Shown: piece after piece, positions 27,664-35,513 of the stretch
Numbering within the stretch: position 1 is the first letter of the stretch
How the letters are laid out: each line of letters begins with the position of its first letter
Assembly (NCBI GenBank): GCA_003220265.1
Contig: QHRW01000007.1
Coordinates: 1-41,445 of the forward strand
Direction: 5' to 3'
Source: Candidatus Rokuibacteriota bacterium
GTDB taxonomy: Bacteria; Methylomirabilota; Methylomirabilia; Rokubacteriales; CSP1-6
Length of the DNA: 41,445 nucleotides
Position numbers and translations under genes: made by a program
Notes under the pieces: generated by a model
Databases searched by the model: none
The model's input: only the letters and a program-made list of their open reading frames with translations
Told to the model about the DNA's origin: nothing

Positions 27664-29595
27664 CGGCTCGTCCCGCGGCGCCAGCAACGCCATGAGCTGG
27701 TCGAGGTTGATGGGCTTGGTGACGTGCGCGTCGAAGCCGGCCTCGATGGCCGCGCGCACGTCCTCGGCCTGGCCGTAACCCGTCAGCGCGATGAGCCGCG
27801 TCCCGGAGAGCGCGGCGTTGCTGCGCAGCCGGCGCGCGACCTCCATGCCGTCGATGTCGGGCAGCCCGATGTCGCACAGCACGATCTGCGGCGAGACCCG
27901 CTCGGCGGTCTCCACGCCGGCCAGCCCGGTGGCGGCCGACTCCACGCGCGCGCCCTCGGCTTCCAGCATGAAGCAGAGGACGCCGCGCGTGTCGTCGTCG
28001 TCCTCCACCACGAGCACGGCGCGGTCGTCGAGGCGGCCGGCCGGTCCGGGACCCGTGCGGCTGGTGGCCGGCGGCGTGGGGGCCAGCGGCAGGTCCACGA
28101 TGAAGGCGGCGCCGCGGCCCGCGCCCGCCGAGCGCACCTGCACGCGGCCGCCGTGCAGCTCGGTGAGGCGGCGCACGAGGTCGAGCCCGAGCCCGAGGCC
28201 GCCGGCACGCGGGTCCTTGGCCTGGCGGAAGGCCTCGAAGATGTGCGGGAGGTCGGCCGGCGCGATGCCCTCGCCGGTGTCCTCGACGTCCAGCCGCACG
28301 CGCTCGCCCCGCGTGGACAGGCGCACCGCCACGCGGCCGCCCGCCGGCGTGAACTTGATCGCGTTGGAGACCAGGTTCGTGGTGATCTGCTGCAGCCGCG
28401 CGCCGTCGCCCCACACCAGCAGGGGCTCCCGCGGCAGCGCGATCGACATCCGCACGCGCTTGAGGCCGGCGGATTCCTCGAAGGCCTCGGCGGCCGTGCG
28501 CACGGCCTCGCGCAGGTCGACCGTCTCGAAGCGCAGCGTGAACTTGCCGTGCACGATGCGCGAGAGGTCGAGCAGGTCGTCCACCAGCCGTACCTGCTGG
28601 CGGATGTTGCGGTGGATCGCCTCGAGCGCGCGCGCGGTCACGTCGTCCAGGCCGCGGTGGCGGCGCAGGACCTCGGTCCAGCCCAGGATCGGCTGCAGCG
28701 GCGTGCGGAGCTCGTGAGACAGCGTCGCCAGGAACTGGTCCTTGAGGCGGCTGGCACTCTCCGCCGTCTCGCGCGCCGCCTCCAGCTCGCGCCGGCTGCG
28801 CGTCTCGGCCGTCACGTCCTTCCACGTCACCAGCGCCGCTTCCACGCTGCCGTCGGGCCGCCGCAGCGGGTGCGCGCTGATGCGCACGTGGCGGCGGATT
28901 CCGTCGGGATGATCGACGATCAGCGGGACGTCGTTGACCATCTCGCCGCGCAGGCCGCGCGCCGATGGATAGGCCTCACGCGGGAGCGGTCGCTCCCCGG
29001 CATCCAGCAACGGCGCCTCGCGCGCCCGGTCGTCCAGGCTCATGCCGTCGGAGAAGCCGAGCAGCCGCCGGCCGGCGTCGTTCACGAAGACGAGCCGGTT
29101 CTGCGCGTCGAGCACGGCGATGCCCTCGTCGACCAGGTCGACGATCGCCTGCAGGCGCGCCGACTGGTGCGCCACCTCGCGCTCCAGCCGCGTCGCTTCG
29201 GTGATGTCGTAGAACACCGCCAGCACGCCGGCCGCGGCCCCGCCGTCCGCGGCCGGCAGCGGCACGGCGTTGATGAGGCACGTCAGCGTGCGCCGCTCGA
29301 CGTCGAGCAGCAGCTCGGCGCCGATGACGGCCTGGTGCTGGGCCAGCGCGCGGGCGATGGGGTGCATCGAGGCCGGCAGCGCTTCGCCGTCACCGGTGCG
29401 GAGGCCGAGACGCGCGAAGTGCTCGGCGAGCGGACGGCCGACGTCGCGGTCGGCGCCCAGGACCTGGACCGCGGCGGCGTTGGCGAGCTCGACGACGCCG
29501 TCGGCGCCGACGACGAGCACGGGTTCGACCAGCGCGTCGAGGATCGCCCCGAAGACGCCCTGCACGTCGAGCGGCCTGCGGGATTCCGGGCTCAC
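27637..29595 (-). CDS. cytoplasmic hybrid histidine kinase (PAS-PAS-HisKA-HATPase-REC)
   Basis: The 652-residue protein has no membrane segment. Order: PAS (about 12-130), PAS (about 145-265), HisKA with H294 (ATLSHELRTPLQP), HATPase with the N-box NLVSNAIKF (407-415) and G-boxes DTGEGIAP and GGLGLGLDL, then a receiver domain with D575 (LCDIGLPDIDG) and lysine in HVTKPIN. It senses a cytoplasmic signal through PAS and passes phosphate to its own receiver. No output regulator is adjacent. It starts with GTG at 29595 after an AGGA site, upstream of the pyr operon on the same strand. Confidence 0.93.
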   Translation of the reverse strand: MSPESRRPLDVQGVFGAILDALVEPVLVVGADGVVELANAAAVQVLGADRDVGRPLAEHFARLGLRTGDGEALPASMHPIARALAQHQAVIGAELLLDVERRTLTCLINAVPLPAADGGAAAGVLAVFYDITEATRLEREVAHQSARLQAIVDLVDEGIAVLDAQNRLVFVNDAGRRLLGFSDGMSLDDRAREAPLLDAGERPLPREAYPSARGLRGEMVNDVPLIVDHPDGIRRHVRISAHPLRRPDGSVEAALVTWKDVTAETRSRRELEAARETAESASRLKDQFLATLSHELRTPLQPILGWTEVLRRHRGLDDVTARALEAIHRNIRQQVRLVDDLLDLSRIVHGKFTLRFETVDLREAVRTAAEAFEESAGLKRVRMSIALPREPLLVWGDGARLQQITTNLVSNAIKFTPAGGRVAVRLSTRGERVRLDVEDTGEGIAPADLPHIFEAFRQAKDPRAGGLGLGLDLVRRLTELHGGRVQVRSAGAGRGAAFIVDLPLAPTPPATSRTGPGPAGRLDDRAVLVVEDDDDTRGVLCFMLEAEGARVESAATGLAGVETAERVSPQIVLCDIGLPDIDGMEVARRLRSNAALSGTRLIALTGYGQAEDVRAAIEAGFDAHVTKPINLDQLMALLAPRDEPLTGAREAG

Positions 29596-29622
29596 GTGGA
29601 TGTCCTGTCGGGGTTGTTGCCG

Positions 29623-29631
29623 AGGATAGCA
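29623..29631 (-). promoter_or_regulatory. extended -10 element before the hybrid kinase
   Basis: On the minus strand TGC followed by TATCCT (29631-29623) matches an extended -10. No good -35 is seen. The leader is about 20 bases and includes AGGA before the GTG at 29595. Confidence 0.4.
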
Positions 29632-29662
29632 CGCCGGTCGAGGCAGGGCCGGGCGCGCGCCG

Positions 29663-30901
29663 TCAGGCGCGCCAGCGCTCGATCACCTCGCGGCGCGCCT
29701 CGATCGTCACGCGGCCGCGCTTCACGATCAGTGTGCGCGGCGCCAGCGTGGCCACCGCCTCCTCCGGCCCCGCGCAGTCCCACACGACGAGATCGGCGCG
29801 GCAGCCGACCGCCAGCCCGTACTCCGGCAGCCGCAGCAGCCGGGCGGGGTGCACGGTGATCGTCTCCATCAGCGCGCGCAGGTCTGCCGGCGTGCCCATG
29901 TGCGCGGCCACCGAGGCCAGGAACGCCATGTGCGCGAGGTCGGCGGTGCCGACCGGCGTGAACGGGTTGCGGATGTTGTTGGAGGCCAGCGCCACCGGCA
30001 CGCCGGCCTCCAGCAGGCGGCGCACCGGCGTGAGCCCGCGGCGCACGTTGAACTCGTCCTTGCGCCCCATCAAGTAGAGGTCGGTCGCGGGCAGGCAGAC
30101 GACGCCGAGGCCGGCCTCGAGCATCTCGGCGATGATCTCGTCCTGGCGAAAAGGGGGCACCGCGCCGAGCTCGGTGAGGTGGCCCACGGTGACGCGGCCC
30201 TGCCAGCCGGCGCGCACCGTCTGGGCCGCGATCTCGCGCACGAGCAGGTGATCCGCATCGTCGAAGAAGTCCACGTGGAAGTCGGCGTCCACGCCGAAGG
30301 CGGTGGCCAGCCCGAATACGATGCGGATATGCTCGACGCCGTCGCTGTCGTTGTACGGACAGCCGCCGACGAGGTCGGCGCCCAGCGTGAGCGCGCGGCG
30401 CAGCAGCCCCTCGGTGCCCGGCGCCTTCACGAGCCCTTCCTGCGCGAAGGCGCAGAGCTGCAGGTCGAGGGCGGGCGCGTACTCCTCGCGCAGCGCGAGC
30501 ATCGCCTCCACGCCGGTGAGTCCCACGATCGGGTCGACCTCCACGTGGGTTCGCATCGCGGTCGTGCCCGCGCGCAGGGCCAGATCGAGGACCTCGCGCG
30601 CGCGGCTCGTGATGTCCTCGGCGGTGAACGCGCGCTTGGCCTCGGCGGTGAGCCGGAGCGCCTCGTCCAGGGTGCCGGCCGTGGCCGAGATGCGATCCAT
30701 GAGCAGCGCCTTGTCGAGGTGGATGTGCGCCTCGACGAGCCCGGGCGTGACGAGGCGGCCGCCGAGGTCGAACGTGTCGCGAGCGGGCCGCGCGATGGCG
30801 TCGATCGCGACGATCCGCTCTCCCTCGATGGCGATGTCCACGAGCCCGTCGCGACCCGTGAGCCAGGCCCCGCGCAGGAGCAGATCGACCGTCTCGGCCA
30901 C
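29663..30901 (-). CDS. amidohydrolase, cytosine deaminase-like, with altered active-site Asp
   Basis: About 412 residues from GTG 30901 (a TTG at 30916 is also possible). It has the amidohydrolase fold with the HxH metal pair H59 and H61 (VEAHIHLDKALL), H209 (DADFHVDFFDDADH) and H241 (GHLTELG). The layout resembles cytosine deaminase and related ring-opening enzymes. Where that group has the catalytic Asp in an (S/H)DN-type motif, this protein reads ASNNIRNPFTPVG, placing Asn (about N308) at the key position. It may hydrolyse a different substrate or bind metal differently. It is divergent from the CoA-transferase gene and probably leaderless. Confidence 0.8.
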   Translation of the reverse strand: MAETVDLLLRGAWLTGRDGLVDIAIEGERIVAIDAIARPARDTFDLGGRLVTPGLVEAHIHLDKALLMDRISATAGTLDEALRLTAEAKRAFTAEDITSRAREVLDLALRAGTTAMRTHVEVDPIVGLTGVEAMLALREEYAPALDLQLCAFAQEGLVKAPGTEGLLRRALTLGADLVGGCPYNDSDGVEHIRIVFGLATAFGVDADFHVDFFDDADHLLVREIAAQTVRAGWQGRVTVGHLTELGAVPPFRQDEIIAEMLEAGLGVVCLPATDLYLMGRKDEFNVRRGLTPVRRLLEAGVPVALASNNIRNPFTPVGTADLAHMAFLASVAAHMGTPADLRALMETITVHPARLLRLPEYGLAVGCRADLVVWDCAGPEEAVATLAPRTLIVKRGRVTIEARREVIERWRA

Positions 30902-30907
30902 GCCCGC

Positions 30908-30917
30908 ACTGTACAAT
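30908..30917. promoter_or_regulatory. overlapping divergent -10 boxes
   Basis: TACAAT (30912-30917, plus) and TACAGT (30913-30908, minus) overlap on the self-complementary TGTACA. The minus box ends six bases before the amidohydrolase GTG at 30901; the plus box ends 12 bases before the CoA-transferase ATG at 30930. No strong -35 boxes are visible. Confidence 0.5.
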
Positions 30918-30929
30918 CTCTGGCGCTGG

Positions 30930-32123
30930 ATGACGACCCTCGCGCCGCTCGCCGGCTATCGTGTGCTGGAACTGGCCCACCTCATCGCGGGGCCGGTCTG
31001 CGGCCTCTATCTGGCCGACATGGGCGCCGACGTGGTCAAGATCGAGGCCCCGGGCACCGGCGATGCCTCGCGCAGCGCGTACGGGGCCCAGCTCGGCGGC
31101 GAGAGCGCGGTCTTCCTCACCGTCAACCGCAACAAGCGCAGCGTCGCCCTCGACCTGGCGCGCCCGGAGGGGCGGGCGGCGTTCGAGCGGTTGGCGGCGC
31201 GTGCGGATATCGTGCTGGAGGCCTATCGCGGCGGCGTGGCCGAGCGGCTCGGCATCGACTGGGCGCGCCTGCAACCGCTCAATCCACGGCTGATCTACTG
31301 CTCGCTCTCCGCGTTCGGCCCCGACGGCCCCTGGCGCGACAAGCCCGGCGTGGACATGCTGGTGCAGGCGATGGGCGGCCTCATGGCGGTGATGGGCGAG
31401 CCCGACGGCCCGCCCGTGCTCTGCGGCGCGCCCGTGCTCGACACGATCGGCGCGCTGATGGCCGGGCAGGGCATCCTCACCGCGCTCGTGCATCGCGAGC
31501 GCACGGGCGAGGGCCAGCGGCTCGACGTCTCGCTGCTCAACGGCACGCTGCTGGCCCATGCCGCGCGCCTCTCCATCTTCCTGGCGACGGGCGAGGAGCC
31601 CGGACGCTGGGGCAGCGGCCATCCCTACATCGTGCCGTTCCAGGCGTTCCACGCGCGCGACGGCTGGGTGTACGTCGCCGTCTGGATCGACCGGCTGTGG
31701 AAGCCCTTCTGCGAGGCGATCGAGCAGCCGGACCTGGCGAGCGAGCCGCGGTACGCGACGCGCGCCGATCGCCTCGCGCATCGTGACGAGCTCGGCGCCC
31801 TCCTGAGCAAGATCTTTGTCACGCGCACAGTGGCCGAGTGGATGGCGCGCCTGGAGGCGCACGACGTGCTCTGCGCGCCGGTCAACCGCTACGCCGACCT
31901 CCCGCACGACGCGCAGGTGCAGGCGACCGGCATGCTCGTCGAGCAGGAGCATCCGCGCGCGGGCCGCTTCCGCACGCTGGACACGCCCGTCCGCTTCTCC
32001 CGCACGCCCGGCACGATCCGCGCGCCGGCCCCCGCGCTCGGCGAGCACACCGACGCCGTCCTCGCCGAGGCCGGCCTGACCGCCACCGAGATCGCCGCCC
32101 TCCGGAAGGCGGGGGTCATTTGA
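30930..32123 (+). CDS. CaiB/BaiF family (class III) CoA-transferase
   Basis: The 397-residue protein opens with LAGYRVLELAHLIAGPVCGLYLADMGADVVKIE, the family's hallmark. It also has VNRNKRSVALDLARPEG, LIYCSLSAFGPDGPW and the catalytic aspartate D171 (GAPVLDTIGAL), which forms the acyl anhydride. TGEGQRLDVSLLN follows. It moves CoA between carboxylic acids in the cytoplasm; the acid cannot be named. The ATG at 30930 was chosen because the long upstream open frame is antisense to the amidohydrolase. Its stop overlaps the TTG start of the response regulator gene. Confidence 0.92.
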   Translation: MTTLAPLAGYRVLELAHLIAGPVCGLYLADMGADVVKIEAPGTGDASRSAYGAQLGGESAVFLTVNRNKRSVALDLARPEGRAAFERLAARADIVLEAYRGGVAERLGIDWARLQPLNPRLIYCSLSAFGPDGPWRDKPGVDMLVQAMGGLMAVMGEPDGPPVLCGAPVLDTIGALMAGQGILTALVHRERTGEGQRLDVSLLNGTLLAHAARLSIFLATGEEPGRWGSGHPYIVPFQAFHARDGWVYVAVWIDRLWKPFCEAIEQPDLASEPRYATRADRLAHRDELGALLSKIFVTRTVAEWMARLEAHDVLCAPVNRYADLPHDAQVQATGMLVEQEHPRAGRFRTLDTPVRFSRTPGTIRAPAPALGEHTDAVLAEAGLTATEIAALRKAGVI

Positions 32124-32476
32124 AGAAGATCCTGGTGGTGGACGACTTGCCGTATCTCCGGGAGGTCCAGGTGTTGCTGCTCAACGAGGCCGGGTACCAG
32201 ACGACCGCGCTCGGCGACGCGCGCGAGGCGCTCGAGCGCCTGCCGGATCTCAAGCCGGACCTCATCCTGCTCGACGTGGCGATGCCGGGCATGGACGGCC
32301 GTGAGTTCCTCGCCCGCTTGCGCGAGCATCCGCGCTGGCAGCGGCTGCCGGTGATCCTCACCACGGGCCGGAGCATCGAGGAGATCGAGGACGACACCGG
32401 CTGCGAGGTGCTGGCCAAGCCGTTCACCGAGGGCGCGCTGCTCGACCTCGTCCGCCGGGTGCTGGGCGAGGGCTAG
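32120..32476 (+). CDS. single-domain response regulator (CheY-like)
   Basis: A 118-residue receiver domain with acidic pocket D8/D9 (ILVVDDLPY), phosphoacceptor D52 (LILLDVAMPGMDG), T81 (ILTTGRS) and K100 (LAKPFTEGAL). There is no output domain, so it acts by protein contact. It starts with TTG overlapping the CoA-transferase stop (TTGA) with GGGGG upstream, so it is translationally coupled to that metabolic gene, an odd pairing. Its stop overlaps the stop of the convergent DUF1116 gene (CTAG at 32473-32476). The orphan hybrid kinase nearby is a possible partner, without proof. Confidence 0.88.
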   Translation: MKKILVVDDLPYLREVQVLLLNEAGYQTTALGDAREALERLPDLKPDLILLDVAMPGMDGREFLARLREHPRWQRLPVILTTGRSIEEIEDDTGCEVLAKPFTEGALLDLVRRVLGEG

Positions 32477-33879
32477 GCGCTCGCCACCAGGGCCTCCAGC
32501 GCCGCGGTGAAGCAGCCGAGCGGCGCGCGCGCCACGCCCGCGCCGACCTGCCCCGTGCCGGCCTTGCGGCCGGCGATCCCCGTGTTGATCAGCGGCGTGA
32601 TCGAGGTCTCCACGACGCGGCGGACGTCGATGCCCACCGGCACGCCGCGCTCGTCCAGGCCGGGCACCCGGAAGATCGGGTGCTCGCCCACGCAGATCTC
32701 GCGCATCTCCGCCGTGGCCGCCAGCGCCTCGCTGACGCCGCCGGCGCCGAGGAATCGCGCGACGGCCGGCGAGGCGGCCATGGCCCCGCCGCCGAGGCCG
32801 ATCGTCTCCACGATCGCGCTGTCGCCCATGTCGGGGTTGGCGTCGGCGGGCCCGAAGCCGGGCAGGTAGAGTCCCACCGGCATCTCGACGGGCGCCGTGA
32901 ACCAGCGGTCGCCGAGCGCGGAGACGCGGACCCCGAACTCGGTGCCGTTGCGGGACAGCGCGGTGATCAGCGTCGAGCTCGCGACGCCGGCGACGGGATC
33001 GGCCATCGACTTGCCGGCGGCCATGGCCAGGTTCAGGAAGAACTGGTCGTGGCCCGACAGGAACTCGCCCAGCCGCGCCAGCGCGTGATGGCGTCCGCCG
33101 ACGTGGGCCGCGTGCGGCATCAGCGCGCGCACGAAGAGCGCGGAGGCGGCGAGGTTGCGCTGGTGCATCTCGTCGCCCATCCGCAGCGCCTGCGCCATCA
33201 GCGCGCGCAGGTCGATGCCGCCCGTGCGGCGCAGCGCCGCGCCCAGCAGCGGTCCCGCCTCGGTAGCGAGCCAGCGCAGCCGCGCCACCACGGTCTCGTC
33301 GTTGGCGCCGTAGCGCAGCACCTTGCCCAGCCCCTCGTTGATCGTCGCGTGCGCGCGATTGCCGCGCGCGCGGTTCTCCACGACGAAGACCGGCATCGAG
33401 CGCGTGACGACGCCGGCCATCGGCCCCACGGTGCGCCAGTGGTGGCACGGCTCGAGCCGCACGGCGCCCGTCTCGACGAGCCGCCGCGCGGCGTCGTCGT
33501 TGGCCGCCCACCCCTCGTAGCGCGCCGCGCAGAGCACGGCGGCCTGCATGGGCTCGCACATGCGCTCCCACGCGATGGGCGGGCCGGCGTGGAGCACCGT
33601 GCGCTCCGGCAGCTCGAGCGCCTCCCAGGCCGGGCGGCAATCGACGAGGAAGGGCTCGCCGCCCGTCAGCCGCGCGAGCGCCTCGGCGTTGGCGCGCTCG
33701 ATGGTGTCCGCGCGCGCGTCCAGCCGGGCCAGCAGGTCGGCCAGCCGTGCGTCGCCGCCGGCGGGCGGCGTCCATGCCAGGTGCACCACGGAGACGTCCA
33801 GCGTCTCCAGCGCGCGTGCGAAGAGATCGAGCCCGAGGCTGATCACGCGGGGCGGCGAGGCGAGCAGCGGGCGGCTCAT
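32473..33879 (-). CDS. DUF1116 protein (AllG/YlbE-like), carbamoyl-transfer related
   Basis: The 468-residue protein has DUF1116 marks: VFVVENRARGNRAHATINEGLGKVLRYGAN-type segment (here NRAHATINEGLGKVLR), GDEMHQRNLAASALF, HDQFFLNLAMAAGKSMADP and MPVGLYLPGFGPADANPDMGDSAIVE. In E. coli the FdrA, YlbE and YlbF proteins (AllFGH) form an oxamate carbamoyltransferase used in allantoin breakdown. An FdrA gene lies in the same operon, so a similar reaction is likely. The third subunit type (DUF2877/AllH) and a carbamate kinase are absent here. The ATG at 33879 overlaps the glycosyltransferase stop (ATGA). Confidence 0.85.
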   Translation of the reverse strand: MSRPLLASPPRVISLGLDLFARALETLDVSVVHLAWTPPAGGDARLADLLARLDARADTIERANAEALARLTGGEPFLVDCRPAWEALELPERTVLHAGPPIAWERMCEPMQAAVLCAARYEGWAANDDAARRLVETGAVRLEPCHHWRTVGPMAGVVTRSMPVFVVENRARGNRAHATINEGLGKVLRYGANDETVVARLRWLATEAGPLLGAALRRTGGIDLRALMAQALRMGDEMHQRNLAASALFVRALMPHAAHVGGRHHALARLGEFLSGHDQFFLNLAMAAGKSMADPVAGVASSTLITALSRNGTEFGVRVSALGDRWFTAPVEMPVGLYLPGFGPADANPDMGDSAIVETIGLGGGAMAASPAVARFLGAGGVSEALAATAEMREICVGEHPIFRVPGLDERGVPVGIDVRRVVETSITPLINTGIAGRKAGTGQVGAGVARAPLGCFTAALEALVASA

Positions 33880-35513
33880 CGCGAGGCCGTGGCGCCGGCG
33901 CGGCGCACGATGAACATCTCGTGCGAGCGCACGAGCATGGAGTCGAGCACCTCGGTGCGCACGGCGCCGTCCTCCTTGATTGGCTGCCACGCCTTTGCGG
34001 TGGCGACGAGCACGGGGCGGTCGGGCCGTGCCAGCCACTCCGCCAGCGCGGACTCCGTCCGCACGGACGTCAGCGCACGCCCGAGGTAGAAATCGATCGA
34101 GAAGAATCGCCCCCCGATGATGCCGACGGGGCCGCCCACCGCGTGACGCTCGACCAGCGCGGCCAGCGCACGGTAGTCCTCCTGGCGATTCGTCGAATTC
34201 GTGTAGATCCACACGCCCGGCGCCAGCAGCAGTGCCATCCCGAGCGCGACGCCGGGAACGAGCACGGAGGCCCGGCGCCGCAGCGCCCACACCAGGAAGG
34301 CGCCGAGCGCCACCGCCCCGGCGGCGATGAGGCCGGCTTTCCACCAGAACCCGGCCACGGCCGCACGCTCGGCCGGATCGAGCCACGGCAGCGCCGTGAC
34401 GGCGAACGCGGCCACCACGCCCACGCAGGAGAGCGCGCTCACCACCCTCACCGCGCGCGAGCGCTCGCCGCCGCGCGTGTCCATCCACCAGGCGATCATG
34501 AGGGCGGCGGCCGGATACGTCGGCAGCAGGTATCGCGTCCGGTGGTTCTGCGAGACCATCATCACCACGAAGGGGACGAGCCACGCGAGGAACGCCAGCC
34601 GGACCGCGCCCGTGCGCCACTGGCCGCGTACGGCGAGGAGCGGCAGCAGGAACAGCGTCGTCCACGGGATGAGCCCCTTGGCCGCCTCCAGCCAGAAGTT
34701 CAGCACGCGCAACGGGTGCGGACCGCCAAGGTACCAGCCCAGCCAGTCCTCCCACACGACGCTGCGCGCGAAGGTGCGGCCGCCGGCGAAGACGAAGGGC
34801 ACCAGCCATGCCAGGCTGAGGGCGACGAAGGCGACCGCGCCCGCCTTGGAGCCGAGCCGCCGCAGACCGCGCCAGCCCTCCTCGGTGAGCAGCCACGCGA
34901 CGGCGACGAGCAGCGGCAGGGCGCCCATCGGACCCTTGGCGAAGATGCCGAGGGCGACACACGCGTAGAAGGCCACGAGCGCGCGGGGGCCGGGCGGGTG
35001 GCTCATCGCCGCCCAGAACGCCGACAGCGCCGCCATGCCGAAGGCCACCACGAGCATGTCGGGCAGGAGCGTCTGGCTGTGCGCGAAGAACGCGTAGCTG
35101 GTGGCGAGGATCAGGCCCGCCCAGACGCCGGCGCGCGCGCCGAAGAGCTGCTGGCCCAGGAGCGCGGTGAAGAACACGGCGCCGATCGCCCCCACGGCGA
35201 TCGGCAGGTGCGCGGTGGTCTGCGTCACGCGCCCGCCGGGCATCGACAGGAGCTTGATCGCCCACGGGTACATGAATGGCTTGTTGCGATAGCGCTCCTC
35301 GCGCACGCGCGCGTCGAACCACGTGCCGCGCGTGAGCATGTCCTGCGCGAGCAGGGCGAAGCGCGCCTCGTCGCCGCTCACGATCTGCCGCGCGCCGACC
35401 GATGGCAGCACGAGCACGGCGGTGAAGAGCGCCGCCAGCGCCGCGCGCGTCAGCCGCCGGCGGCGCTCCACGGCCGTCGGGCTGGGCCGCGGCGACGCCG
35501 ACTCGGGGATCAT
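33876..35513 (-). CDS. membrane glycosyltransferase, ArnT/PMT-like (GT83 type)
   Basis: The 545-residue protein has about 11-12 membrane segments. After the first segment (about 22-41) comes the catalytic-loop acidic pair in VSGDEARFALLAQ (D48, E49). RNKPFMYPWAIKL and a large polar C-terminal domain (about 440-545) follow, as in ArnT and other lipid-linked sugar transferases. It should move a sugar from a polyprenyl phosphate to a lipid or protein on the outer face of the inner membrane. Both its ends overlap neighbours by four bases: fdrA upstream and DUF1116 downstream. That is unexpected, because those are cytoplasmic catabolic genes. Confidence 0.87.
   Translation of the reverse strand: MIPESASPRPSPTAVERRRRLTRAALAALFTAVLVLPSVGARQIVSGDEARFALLAQDMLTRGTWFDARVREERYRNKPFMYPWAIKLLSMPGGRVTQTTAHLPIAVGAIGAVFFTALLGQQLFGARAGVWAGLILATSYAFFAHSQTLLPDMLVVAFGMAALSAFWAAMSHPPGPRALVAFYACVALGIFAKGPMGALPLLVAVAWLLTEEGWRGLRRLGSKAGAVAFVALSLAWLVPFVFAGGRTFARSVVWEDWLGWYLGGPHPLRVLNFWLEAAKGLIPWTTLFLLPLLAVRGQWRTGAVRLAFLAWLVPFVVMMVSQNHRTRYLLPTYPAAALMIAWWMDTRGGERSRAVRVVSALSCVGVVAAFAVTALPWLDPAERAAVAGFWWKAGLIAAGAVALGAFLVWALRRRASVLVPGVALGMALLLAPGVWIYTNSTNRQEDYRALAALVERHAVGGPVGIIGGRFFSIDFYLGRALTSVRTESALAEWLARPDRPVLVATAKAWQPIKEDGAVRTEVLDSMLVRSHEMFIVRRAGATASR

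Noticed and set aside
30303..30929. Upstream extension of the CoA-transferase frame
   Set aside because: It is antisense to the amidohydrolase, and the family's N-terminal motif begins at the ATG at 30930.
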